A stretch of 37,458 nt of DNA from Reticulitermes lucifugus. Lineage: Eukaryota > Arthropoda > Insecta > Blattodea > Rhinotermitidae. The translations under genes were made by a program, and so were the position numbers. Below, one piece after another: positions 1 to 11,200 of the stretch (position 1 is its first letter; each line of letters starts with the position of its first letter). Below the pieces are notes generated by a model. That model searched no databases, had not been told where the DNA came from, and saw only the letters and a list, made by a program, of their open reading frames with translations. The stretch lies in the NCBI GenBank assembly GCA_026260175.1, contig JAKCWW010005244.1, positions 1 through 37,458 of the forward strand, written 5' to 3'.

Positions 1-64
1 CTCCCCTGTTACCCCGTCCCTCTTAGGCCCAAATATCCTCCTCAGCACCCTATTCTCGAACATA
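1..64 (-). mobile_element. Non-LTR retrotransposon fragment (left edge)
   Basis: Minus strand translates to FENRVLRRIFGPKRDGVTGE, a conserved string near the C-terminus of a very common insect endonuclease/reverse-transcriptase element. The rest lies outside the window. Confidence 0.7.
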
Positions 65-433
65 ATAAATATAAATATAAAGAAACAAACCAAAAATGAG
101 ACAGGTAACTGAAGATGACTGATGGAATGATATCAAACTTTTTATGAATTCATGCCAAGCTAATGCAGTATGAAAGAGTAAGTGCAATAAAAAGTAGGTA
201 ATTAAAAAAGTGAGATAAAAGCTGAGATCAAAAAAACCCTAGTACACCTAGGATTAAAAGCAAAACATCAGTCAGGAACAAGTGAATCAAGAATGTAGTA
301 CCAACACAACAGTAAAATCCTGAAACACAAGAATTGTAAAAAATTATAAAAGTGTACATAATATAACAATTTGCAAATGCAGTGAAACTGGGAACACGCC
401 AAGTCAAGTAAGTCACACTACCTTCCTGACCTC

Positions 434-900
434 CTAACAAATGAGAGGGGCCCACATACTAGAATAGTCCAGACTAGGTTGATTTATCAGATTACATGTA
501 CACAGCATATAGGCAGATTCTTTGTACTCCCTCCATGTGCAGTTTGACTCAATCCATAAAACCTTAGCTGCTCTCCAATTAACATAATGTTTCTCTTCAT
601 AAGCATGTTGGGCCAATTTGGATTCTTCCATTAGCCCCTGTCTTAAGTACTGCTGTTCCTTAAGATGCACCATCACTTACCTGCCTGTTTCTCCTACACA
701 CATGCTATCACATCCACTAGGGATGTTACAAACACATTGTCTGGTGTCCAGAAGATCAAAATCGGGCCTCGTTTTTAAAAGTGAATGCCAGAGAACATAA
801 CATGTTTTGAACACTGTCTCATATTGAAATGCATGATAATATCTCCAAACTTTACTGGATCTCCTTCAATGTAAGGGATGATCATGGTATGGTGACTTTG
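434..900 (-). mobile_element. Penelope-like retroelement fossil with GIY-YIG domain
   Basis: Minus strand reads RPDFDLLDTRQCVCNIPSGC then MCVGETGR, a stop, then ESKLAQHAYEEKHYVNWRAA and REYKESAYM. This is the C-terminal GIY-YIG endonuclease region of Penelope-like elements ('GVYKIPCxCGxxYIGxTGR ... SxxAxHAxxxGH'). The reading frame is broken (TAA after ETGR, further lesions upstream), so it is a dead copy. The reverse transcriptase would be at higher coordinates but is not recognisable. Confidence 0.75.
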
Positions 901-2879
901 TTCTGTGTCAAGGGGTTGAAACTAACTCTTTCTAACAGGCCCACCTGAGTAGGTTCTCCCAGTTCCATCTGAAGACAGGAGCATATCCATCCTCTAAACT
1001 GCTGTTAAGGTTTTCATCTGGCACGATGGGCAATGCCCAAAATTTCAGTCATGACTATAACCACATACCACTGTCAGAATCGTTTTTAAGTTAAAGAAAA
1101 TGTGTTTGCTTCAAACAAAACTTTTATGAAACTTAAAGCATCACAACTGCTTACCTTGCTGCAATAAGTAAATGGTATAGTCTGTGTTTTAAAAAAATAT
1201 TATTAATGATAATGGTCCATTTCTACATTCAATGAACAAGGGTGATGCTATCAATTTACAGTGATTGTCAACATTCCACAGTGAAAGTAATACATGGACT
1301 TATTCTTTCCAACTTTCCCTGAAACAGGCAGTGATGACACACTGCTAAACAACAGCATACAAAAATCACATGTTTTGATCATCAGGTTAGCTCACCTGAC
1401 ACAGCACTAAGTTTCCAGGGCCCCTACAATTGAATGACTAGCTCACAACTTCACATAAATAAAGGCTGCATCTTGATTCTCAAAAAAATGAAAGCCTAAT
1501 GGCCAAATTCAGTAGATTTTTGCCTCATAATTTAAACAGGCAACAAAAAATTTATGTTCAATGTTACTATTGCATATAAAAGTTCATGATATATCAAACA
1601 GTGTGTATGTCATGTGACATACAAAATGTGGAAGAATGTGTTCAGACCTGTCTACTTCATTCACAAGGTTCAACATTCATGAGAAGCAACAGTGACTACT
1701 ACTTCCTACAAGCAATAATGATGCTTTTGCCATTTTTCTTCACCTCTACAACACCTTAAAAAGGAATAAAGTGAAAAGATCTTAGTGTCTATGTATAGGG
1801 TGAGACACTGTAACATCTCTGAAATACAGATGGCTAAGAAAACAGTTTAAGTTGGCAGTTGTTCATTCTGAATATTCACATTTGGCACAGTTTACTGGTT
1901 ATCTGTCAGACATGTTTAGACCTCCATCACCTTCTACTAAACTGACTGACTACGTGGTACAAGAATTTCTTCGAGCAGCAGGTGGTTACATGATTTATAG
2001 CTCATGGAAATGAATGTTTGTCAATATAATCACACCTTATCTTGAAACGGTTCAATCTAGTTAACATTTTCACAACCTACATTTCATACATACATTTTAA
2101 TATCATTCTCCCATATGAGTGTCTTTCTTTCTTTCTTCTCTCAGATTTTCCAACCTAAATTTTGTACATACATAGTCACCCTTCCCACATGCTGCATTTT
2201 CACTCATCTCATCTTCCAAGTAATCACTATTAACAACATGTAATTATGTAAACAAGAAAAATAATTCTGGACTTCCACATTTACCTCATGCTTCATATCT
2301 TAATATTTCCCTCAGCACATTCTTCTTTACCTTTATCCACCTGGGTTGGTACTTAAATTTAAAAGAGAGAGAGAGACACAAGAAGAGAAAAAGATAAATT
2401 ATGAAATAAACAGCATTTTGTGGAAAATAGAAAAGAGACTACGCAGCATGTCTTCAAAATGCAGCAAACTACCTTGTTGCTAAAATTTTGGGATTTTTTT
2501 AAGTGTTCACATATGAGAACACAGGTCTTTTAAAGGTTAAACATGAAAATCACTCTTTCCCTCAGAGTGATAACCAAATTTCGTACCCACCCAAAAAGAG
2601 GATGCAAAATATTCAGTATGCATCACACATTTAAATGAATAAAATTTAAATACCAGTCAAAGCATTCATTCTTTGAACATATTCTTCTTAAAACAAATTG
2701 CACTGAAATCGCCTCAACCTTCTGTAACATATCTTTGCACTTTCAGGCCCTTAAGAGACATATGAAAGTTTGTGTACTACAAAAAAAACAGAGAATTATT
2801 CTTTCTAATTATTATAATGAGGCCCTAACATTCACACTTCTCCTCAACCAGCAACCAAACCACAGCCAGAGTAACTGAG

Positions 2880-3170
2880 GAAGAAAATTGCAAGATAAAA
2901 ATGGGATAGTGTACTTGGTATGCAGACTGTGCTACGGACTGGAGAGTCCTGGGGATCAAATCGTGACAAGGCAAGAGAATTTTTCTCTTCCCCAAAATGT
3001 CCAGAGCAGCTCTGGGGCCCACCCAACCTCCTATTCAATGGCTACCGAGGTCCTACTGTGGAGGTAAAGCAGCTGAGGCCGACATTAAGAATGGGTGGAG
3101 CTATACTGTTACACCACTGTATGCCTTCATGCCATGAAGAGGGACAACTTTACCTTTACTTTTCATGTTA
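2880..3170 (+). repeat. tRNA-derived SINE, family 1, copy A
   Basis: Head with a degenerate B box (GGGGATCAAATC), the family's 'CCCACCCAACCTCCT' and 'GAGGTAAAGCAGCTGAGGC' body, and a tail with TTTACCTTTACTTTT. The far 5' end seems disturbed (AGCCAGAGTA at 2863 may be its displaced start). Confidence 0.7.
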
Positions 3171-3354
3171 TACACTGACAATGGTGCAGGCCTGAAAATG
3201 TGCCACACAGTCAGCAATTGTACAACAGTGTCAACTTTAAACTGTGCAGTTTGTGTAATTAGTCATTAGTACAAACACATGGAAAGCTGTAAAGACAGAC
3301 AAGGTTTCTGCAGCACAGCATACTTCTGGCATCAAATAATGACTTTCTACCCAT

Positions 3355-3492
3355 TGCATATGAGGCTGAGTGGACTCCAAAAGCAGTCTGGATGTTTTGG
3401 AGAAGAGAAAAATCCCATACCCTGCCAGGATTCAAAATCTGGGTCATCCAGCCCATAGCCTAGTCAGTATACCAGCTATTCTATCTTGGCTC
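3355..3492 (-). repeat. tRNA-derived SINE, family 1, copy B (head half)
   Basis: Minus strand has the family head AGCCAAGATAGAATAGCTGG, 'TGACTAGGCTATGGGCTGGA' and a B-box-like block, stopping after the 'CCACTCAGCCTC' segment. Opposite orientation to copy A, about 185 bp away. Confidence 0.65.
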
Positions 3493-3831
3493 CTAAGCAC
3501 TGCTCATATCTGCCCATGTGTGCTACATGTTCCACCCATCTCATGCTCCTTTGTTTAACCTTTCTTGTACAGGACATTTAAATTCCACACACTTCCCAAG
3601 AGCACAATGGTTTTCCATTTAAATGTTGAATTCTGCAGCAGATAACATAAACTGCATTTCATTCAAATTTTTAAACTAGGAACTTCAAATATAACCAAAA
3701 TTTTGACAATGAATGCAGTCATCTGTGTGCAAAGTTTTAAAAAAACTGGCTTTTATATGTGCAGCATAATTTACATTCCTTTAAATTCATTTTAATTATT
3801 TTCAGATGTTTCTTTTTTTATCTTCAAACTA

Positions 3832-4006
3832 CAGTAAACCCCCTATTTAATGAATTGCTGGGGGATTAGAATATATTTCACTAAATCGAGGTTTTCATTA
3901 AATGGAGGTTTATTTGTTTATATGGAGCTATTGTTGGGATATGAAAAAATAATCACTAAATCCGGGATTTCACTAAATGCGGGAACATTAAATTGGGGTT
4001 TTACTG
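3832..4006. mobile_element. 175-bp MITE with inverted termini and TA target duplication
   Basis: Left end CAGTAAACCCCCTATTTAAT and right end ATTAAATTGGGGTTTTACTG are imperfect inverted repeats flanked by TA (3830-3831 and 4007-4008). The interior repeats 'CACTAAATCxxGG' type subterminal motifs. No coding capacity. TA target and CAG ends fit a pogo/Tc1-mariner type non-autonomous element. Confidence 0.8.
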
Positions 4007-4734
4007 TATTTGTTGCTTGCTTTATGAACCTGTGCCCAAGTTTGGCAAATGCATGTGTATGGAGTAGAAGTTCACTCATACATCATAGAATTCACTTGCT
4101 CTGTCAAAATGCAGCTAATGAATGGCTTAATGGTGGATCAGAATCTATAAAATACTTTGCTGACAAAAGGTGTATCTGTTCTCAGAATCAGGGCCCAATA
4201 CAGCAATCTTGCAGACCCACTGGCTGGCAGGACTCCTTGCACTGCTCTGCACAGTGCAAAAAGTGACTACTTCCCCAAGCAAAAAGCATGATATGTAATT
4301 CACATTATTCCTGCCAAGTATCAGACATGGGGATGTATGAAGGGGAAAATACAGCACAAGAACTGATTTAAACACTGACATGAACATATACTACAGACAG
4401 TTCCCAGATTTATTATGTGTGGCACTCATGCTATGTGCAGCTACATGCACAAGCATTATGTTGGTAGCCATGCCATACAGGCATTTTGCTGAGGCAATGG
4501 AAGTTGCAAACATGACAGAAGAAGAACATGGTCACTGTTTCAACCTGCTGAGGGCATTGAGGACACTACAATGGAGCCTCTATATTGATTGAGCAAACAC
4601 CTCTATTCTTGCTGGCAGAGATGGATTAGAGTAAGCAAAACTATTCTGAAGGGGATTTTCATAACATGCAAGCCTTGCCCCCCAACTGTAATCCAAACCA
4701 CTAATCTGGGAAATGTCTGTCTCTAGCAGCATAA

Positions 4735-5480
4735 AGAAAAACACAGAAGCTCTACTAGTCAGTAGGAAAGAGATTCATCACCAACTAAACTCTGAGAAAA
4801 ACAAGCATAAGATCAACTTTCATCATCAAAATGCAGACACATAAACATAAAGGCAGGTAATAAATCCTTTGAAAATGTAATAAAATTCAAATATTTGGGA
4901 GTGACACTAACAATTCAAAACTGCATTCACAAAAAATTATTAGCAGAGAATCCTTGCTACTAGACAGTTCAGGAACGTTTGCCTTCCCATCAGCTATCTA
5001 TAAACCTCTAAGGCAACAACATAAAAATGTGGGTGTTTGAAAGCAAGGTGCTGATGAGAAGATATAAATCAAACAAGAAAAGGTTTGAAAAAATTGCTTA
5101 ATGAGGAACTCAATGATTTCTGCTCCTCACTAAATACTATTACAGCGATTAAACCATGGAGGATGTGATAGCTGAAGCATGTAGTATGCAGGGGAGAGAA
5201 AAAATACCTAAAAAACCTGAAAATTTCAATAAAAGAGACTTCTTGAAAAATGTGGGTATAGATGGGAGGATAATATTAAAATGGATCCTAAATGAACATG
5301 ATCATGGAATGTGGATTGGATTCGTCTGGCTCAGAATAGGGATCAGTGACAGGCGGTTGTGAACACGGTGACGAACCTTCAAGTCCCATACGATGTACAC
5401 AATTTCACAACTTGTTGAGCCATTGTTAGCTCCCCAAGACACACTGCTCCAGGGAGTCAGTCAGATTATAAGGTACAAAC
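4735..5480 (+). mobile_element. Degenerate non-LTR retrotransposon 3' end
   Basis: Broken frames along the plus strand give TEALLVSRKEIHHQLNSEK, NKSFENVIKFKYLGVTLT, NEELNDFCSSLNTITAIKP, then DGRIILKWIL / DWIRLAQNRD and VVNTVTNLQVP. In this order they make up the C-terminal end of the common insect reverse transcriptase whose other fragments are scattered in this window. Many stops and frameshifts. Confidence 0.8.
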
Positions 5481-7568
5481 ACCTAAAGCCAAAGGCATTG
5501 CCCTTCTCAATGTGGCAAGACACAGGCAATAACAAAGAAGGACAGCACATAGCATTACACATATTACTAAACATTAACTCACTGTGAATGTTCATGCTCT
5601 CTTTCCCTTAAACCTTACAAGGCTCAAATCTTCCTAAATTATACGCGGCAAAACAAAATTCACATACAAGCTCTCCACAATGTGATTTGTTTTAAAAAAT
5701 CAGTCAAACATGTTACAAAACATATGTCTTTGAATTGATATCCATACACAATAATTTAGTAAAAATACCGTTTCATAATATTACCCACATACAACACTTT
5801 GTACGTAACAAGACCCATACACAACAAAATGCTAACAATTTCAAGATGGAATCTACAATGGAAACTAAGTCCATACACATAAATCCTTGAGATGCTAACA
5901 GCCATCACACCATGTTATGGAATGCAAAGGTTCATTATCAGGGTCAAAAAAAAAACACCCCACTGGATAATTTGTTGAGCCAGACAAATCCAGGACACAC
6001 CCTCATATCCTATTTCCTTAAGACATATTAATGTTATCCTCAGAACTAGTTATGCATACAAAGCAGTATCCTCTATGCTTAGCTGTGATTACATAGCGCA
6101 CACTGATTTGAGTTCCAGAATAACTACTGCTACATGTAAAACATTCTGAATAATCAAGTATACTAAGACTTAAGAAGATAAACCTTCACAGGGGTACATA
6201 TACTTTATGTTCATGAGTACTGCCTCAAGTGCCATGTTCTGACATATTTCAGCACATCACATACAAGACACCAGCGCACAGAGGTGATTGGGAAACGCAG
6301 ATTTATGAAGCATAACATCTGATTTTGTCTTGCAGAAATAGTTTTGAAAATGAATATCCAAACAGGCAAGATGCAGACATTACAGCACAGAAACTCCTAA
6401 GTCTTAGATTCAAGTAGAGAGGGTGATATATTTCAGAGCAGTATATAAGCAGAATCATGCCACATCCACTGCTTACCCCACAACACATCATCATCTGGGG
6501 GTCAGTCACAAAAATGCAGAACTTTTCTCAACAAACCCTTGGCTGAAATGCCCTGCAGAAATTAATAATGGCATATCATCTGAAGCACTTAGCATGCCAG
6601 AAAAGATAATATTAAAACGAATGCAAAATAAAAAGTCAGCAGGTTAAACAGACCACACCATACAAAACCACATGTTACCAATAAGATGAAATGTCAAAGA
6701 TTTAAGCACAGCCTTAAAACACTTCAGAAATAAATATGCTTGATAAGCTTTAGTAAGGAGGTGAGGGGCTCCACAAACAATGAACACACCATCATGAACT
6801 CCCTTTAAGCAGCAATGCAGGTTAAAAATAACTTATTATATAGCACAAGATTACAAACACATAACAAACACATATTTTTTAGAATCACACTATGGTACAT
6901 AGTTCATGAGATATTAGCGTCACTCCGACTATGGTGATACGGTAAGTGGGACTACGAGTTTTCATATGTAACAAAAATGGCAATCTATCACAGAATGCTT
7001 AAATAAGTGACAAAAAAGCAGATTTTTTTAAAAACTCTGCTGCATGTAACCTGACATATCTGGTAATGGCCTGCCCAAATGGAGATGGAATGGGTCACCC
7101 ACCTTAACTCATGACAGCTCCTCATTCCTGGTGAAGGGATTCCAGCAGCTTGTGCCACAAAGGGTGGGAAAACATAAAAAAAATTAAGGCCATCCTTGAA
7201 GGCTTCCTTAAATGTTACCCATGCACCTAGACTTAAATGGGAAGTCCATGTTGTTGCATACCTAATTCTCAGATATTCTGTGGTGTATAATAAATAAAAT
7301 GCAATTGTTGGTCAGAGAAATATGCACAGGAGCATAATGCTGCCATCTGTTGATAACATAACACAATAGTAGCCAAACCTACGAGCAAACTTAAAAATGT
7401 CTGTACAGAAGAGTCACTCACATGTCCAAGAACAAGTCAATCAACAAGTTCAATTACACTGTAGATTAAAATCTTTTCAAGGTAATTATGACCTAAAAAC
7501 ATTACAAATATAACATTTCCTAACATGCAGATGCATGTAATTAAAATTAGATAAATTATTAAAGTACT
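5481..7568. other. No gene recognised
   Basis: AT-rich sequence between repeats. Short open frames only, none resembling a protein I know and none with convincing splice structure. It may contain old unrecognised repeats, or downstream intron of GPCPD1. Confidence 0.5.
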
Positions 7569-7815
7569 ATCGGCTGGCACAGCAGAGTTGGTATAGTGAC
7601 TTGCTACGGGTTGGACGGTCCAGGGTTCGAATCACGGTGAGGGCAAGATATTCTGCAGCCATCCAGCCTCCTGTACAATGGGTACGGGGTCATTCTGGGG
7701 GATAAAGTGGCCAGGGCATAGCATTAACCAACCACCCCCATCTAGCACCAAGGTTAAAGAAAGAGTAGTTATATTCTGTGCCTTCAAGGCAGGTTATAGG
7801 GTGAACCTTTTTTAA
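7569..7815 (+). repeat. tRNA-derived SINE, family 1, copy C (best head)
   Basis: Head GGCTGGCACAGCAGAGTTGG, 'TATAGTGACTTGCTACGGG', B box GGTTCGAATCA, body 'CATCCAGCCTCCTGTACAAT' and 'GGATAAAGTGGCCAGGGC', tail reaching 'GGTTATAGGGTGAACC'. It ends about 230 bp from GPCPD1 exon 8, downstream of its donor. Confidence 0.85.
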
Positions 7816-8048
7816 AGTACTGTATTTATGCAAGATCTGACATTCTCACAGTGGTGTTTCTTGAGGTTTCAGGTCTTCTGGGATATGCTGCTGTGTCATT
7901 TGGTAAATGCTTCCCTAACTTCTTGAAGGAACATAGTGTGTTTGAAACATCAGTCACCACTCACTCAATGACACAGCATCATACCACAGGAGACCTAAAT
8001 CCTGTATTTGTAAGTGATCTTAAACTTAACATCTACAACATACCATAC

Positions 8049-8274
8049 CTTCAGATGCTGCAACTGTTCCAATGTAAGATCCTTCACTGGCAACTCCAGC
8101 ATGTCATGTTCTCCCAAATGTTTCTTGTGCTTCATTGCAATGCATACATGAAAGTCATGATACAAAACTGGTACTAGGTCCTTTGAAAGCTGAACATCAA
8201 ATTCTACAAGATCAGCTCCTGCCGATGCTGCATTCTTCAGAGATGCTATTGTATTTTCACGGACATCCGCACAC
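8049..8274 (-). CDS. GPCPD1: GPCPD1 exon 8 (GDPD catalytic core)
   Basis: Acceptor CTGAAG/GT, donor AAG/GTATGG. Encodes VRENTIASLKNAASAGADLV, then EFDVQLSKDLVPVLYHD, then LPVKDLTLEQLQHLK. The E-x-D metal ligands and the HD motif are intact, so this half of the active site looks functional. It ends in phase 0, where human continues into the region leading to 'NIEIKW', which I could not find in 1-8048. Confidence 0.93.
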
Positions 8275-11200
8275 CTTCAGTGCAGAAAAAATGTAGACTG
8301 ACATAAAAGGTATGACAATAAGCAACAAGACTAAGGCACCAGATGTTGCACAATGGCATCTTCTTGAATTGTTTCTTACATAGCAGCAGTATTTTGTCCC
8401 GCTGTCAAAAAATATGCCATGATACACTATACAGAAAAGAGATCACACATCGCATGTTTAGCAAAACTGGTGACAAACACCACAGTCACATACAGAATGC
8501 TGTAATGAGTTTATGGAGATGAAATACTGTGTCACACAAAGATTTCATTTTTGATTTCAGACACTTCAAAAAGAAAGGGGAAATGCTAAGTATGATGAAG
8601 GATCTGGCTTTCCAGCAATGTCAATAACTGACTCAAAAGAAGAAAAGGTTTTTGAACTAAGTGCCCAAGTATCTCAGTGATGTTTTCAGTAACTGCAGAA
8701 AACATTTGGGTAGAAAATAAAACCCATGACAAGAACAGACCTTCCAGTATGACTCAGACACAAAATGACAAAGTCAGAGTAAAGCAAGCACAATTGTCTG
8801 AATAAAAGATCAAAAACACAAAGATGAATATTTCAGTATCAAAGGAAATGTAAATTATAAATTTGTTCTTCCATAACAATCAGTCAATCAAACATTCTCA
8901 ATTCGAGATTCAGAACTTGGCACTACTGCAATTTTTTGATACTTCACAAAATTAGTGTTTTAATGAACAAATCTCATTTTGAATCTACTGAACACATTCA
9001 GATCAACATGATCCTGACAATTCTTTCACACCTACTTTCAGCATCGTTTGCAAACACGGCAGAGACACAAGAATGTGTGTATAAGGACAGAATTAAAACA
9101 GCCTGAAGGCAGCCAAACCCTCTAACAGTCAAAAGAGATTACTGTATTGTCGCACTTCATGGGACACATATTGTAGGGAAACAACTATTCAGAGCTCCAA
9201 TCCTTTGCAATTTTGATGCCAATATACAGTGAATTACAAAGTGTGATAACATTTAACCACTGACCTTACATAACTAAGAAACTAACATATTCTATACGGC
9301 AAAGTCTTTCACGAGATGCAGACATTTACTCAAGTACCCAAGCAAATCTCCGCTTTTTACAGAACCCAAAGATTCATTACCACGTTCACAATAGCTGCCC
9401 CTGGTCACTGTTACAAGCCAAAATAAGCCAGTCTAACGCTCCCATACTATTTCATTAAGATCCATTTTATTACCAGCCCCTCCCTATGTCTGCATCTTCC
9501 AAGTGGTCTCTCTGCTCCAGGTTTTCTGACTAAAATGTTCTACACATCCCTCAATGCTACAATGCATGCTACATGCCTAGTCCATTTCATTCTCCTTGAT
9601 TTTACTGTCCTAATAATACAGGATAAACACATGAAATGTAGGCCACTTCAATGTAAAACTTCTGAAGAAGAGGAACAGAAATGAAAACTGAACATATTTT
9701 GGTAGGTTATATGATCATGTTTTGTGACCTACATTTAATAGTTTACATGCATTAAATGAGGGCACTCTGAGTAGCCCAGCATATATCCTATCTGTATTCA
9801 AGTTCAGTACACACATTTGTAAGCATGGCAGGTGTAACTGTCAACACAGCAGCTGGTATCTCCAGAACGTTCAGACGAAGTGGTTGGCTGTAGTGAAATG
9901 TAAACAGTGAATTTTATGCACCCCAGTAGCAAAGGTTGCCAGGGGAGTGATCAGGGACTGGACAAGTAGGAAGCATGAGGAGTATTGGCAGTCCATTCAC
10001 AGACAAAGGCAGGCTAACGGCTTTCTCAAAAGACCCTCTGCTAACAGAGCTGGGGAATTACTTATCTTGAGCAGAAACCTGCTACGCATAATGACGGGGC
10101 TGTTAATAGGACACTGTCATTTAAAAGGACATCTATTTAAACTGTGGCTGGTAAACAGTCCCGAGTGCGACAGATATAAATGGGCATCAGAAACGGCCTC
10201 ACATGTTCTTGGCCACATTAAAATTCTGGCAACTCAGACAACTTTTCATGAAACCAGGTGACTTTGAGGACATCTCTGTCAGCAGGATACTGCACTTTCT
10301 TCAAGGTGCGGGGCTGCTAAACGCATGAATGTAAGGGCTGCACAAAAGATCAACTAAAGTCGAAGTGCACAGGCCACCACGGTGTCCACCCTTTTTGTAT
10401 TGTATTGTACTGTATTGTATTGTATTGTATTGTGTTGTGTTGTATTCTATTCTATTCTATGCACCCCAGAATAGGAAAACCACTGGCATAAGATCAGGGA
10501 AATGAGGCGGCCAAGTGACAAGGCTGCCTTTGCCAATCCATTTCCATGCACATTTTTAACAAGAAGTCTCATCCATACAAAATGCAAACGTGGCAGCACT
10601 CTGTTGTGGCTACAATAGTAGGACTCTCTTCTTGCAGAATCGAAATGAGGTACACAATCCAATTACAGTGCATTCAACAGGAAGAAAGGTCTGAACACTT
10701 TTTGTTTACACATAACACAAAAAGGCACTGATATTGGGACCGTCCCTTGAATCTCCCATCACACATGTGGATTGTTAGTCACCAAAATTCTAACATGATG
10801 CCAGTTCACATGCCTGGACATGGAAAGAATGTCAAAGCAAAATCTTAAGCAAACTTCCTTGTCTTGGGAGATTTCAAAACTTGATCCTGCTACCTACCTG
10901 GTTATGTTTAAGTTTTCATTCCTGTTATTTTCAATTCTTAAGCAATATTACAATAAAATCATCTACATTTCATTTGTTCATCCTGTATTTTCTACAAGAA
11001 TACAAATCACGATCTCCTCATTATGCAATTTTCTCCAGCCTCCTGACACTCTCTGGTCCAAATATTCTCCTCAGCACCTTGTTCCCCAAAATCTTCAACA
11101 CATGTAAAGTAGAGTTTGCACTGTTCACGTCATGAAGGTATATGGGGGAGTGGAGGTATAGGTCTGCTCATAATTAACACTGGCACCAGATAAATGTGTG

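Noticed and set aside
3850..4266. 138-codon plus-strand frame
   Set aside because: Starts inside the MITE and runs into anonymous sequence; no protein similarity recognised.
4145..4592. Overlapping 80- and 70-codon frames as a small gene
   Set aside because: No motif, no splice context, and composition like the surrounding repeats.
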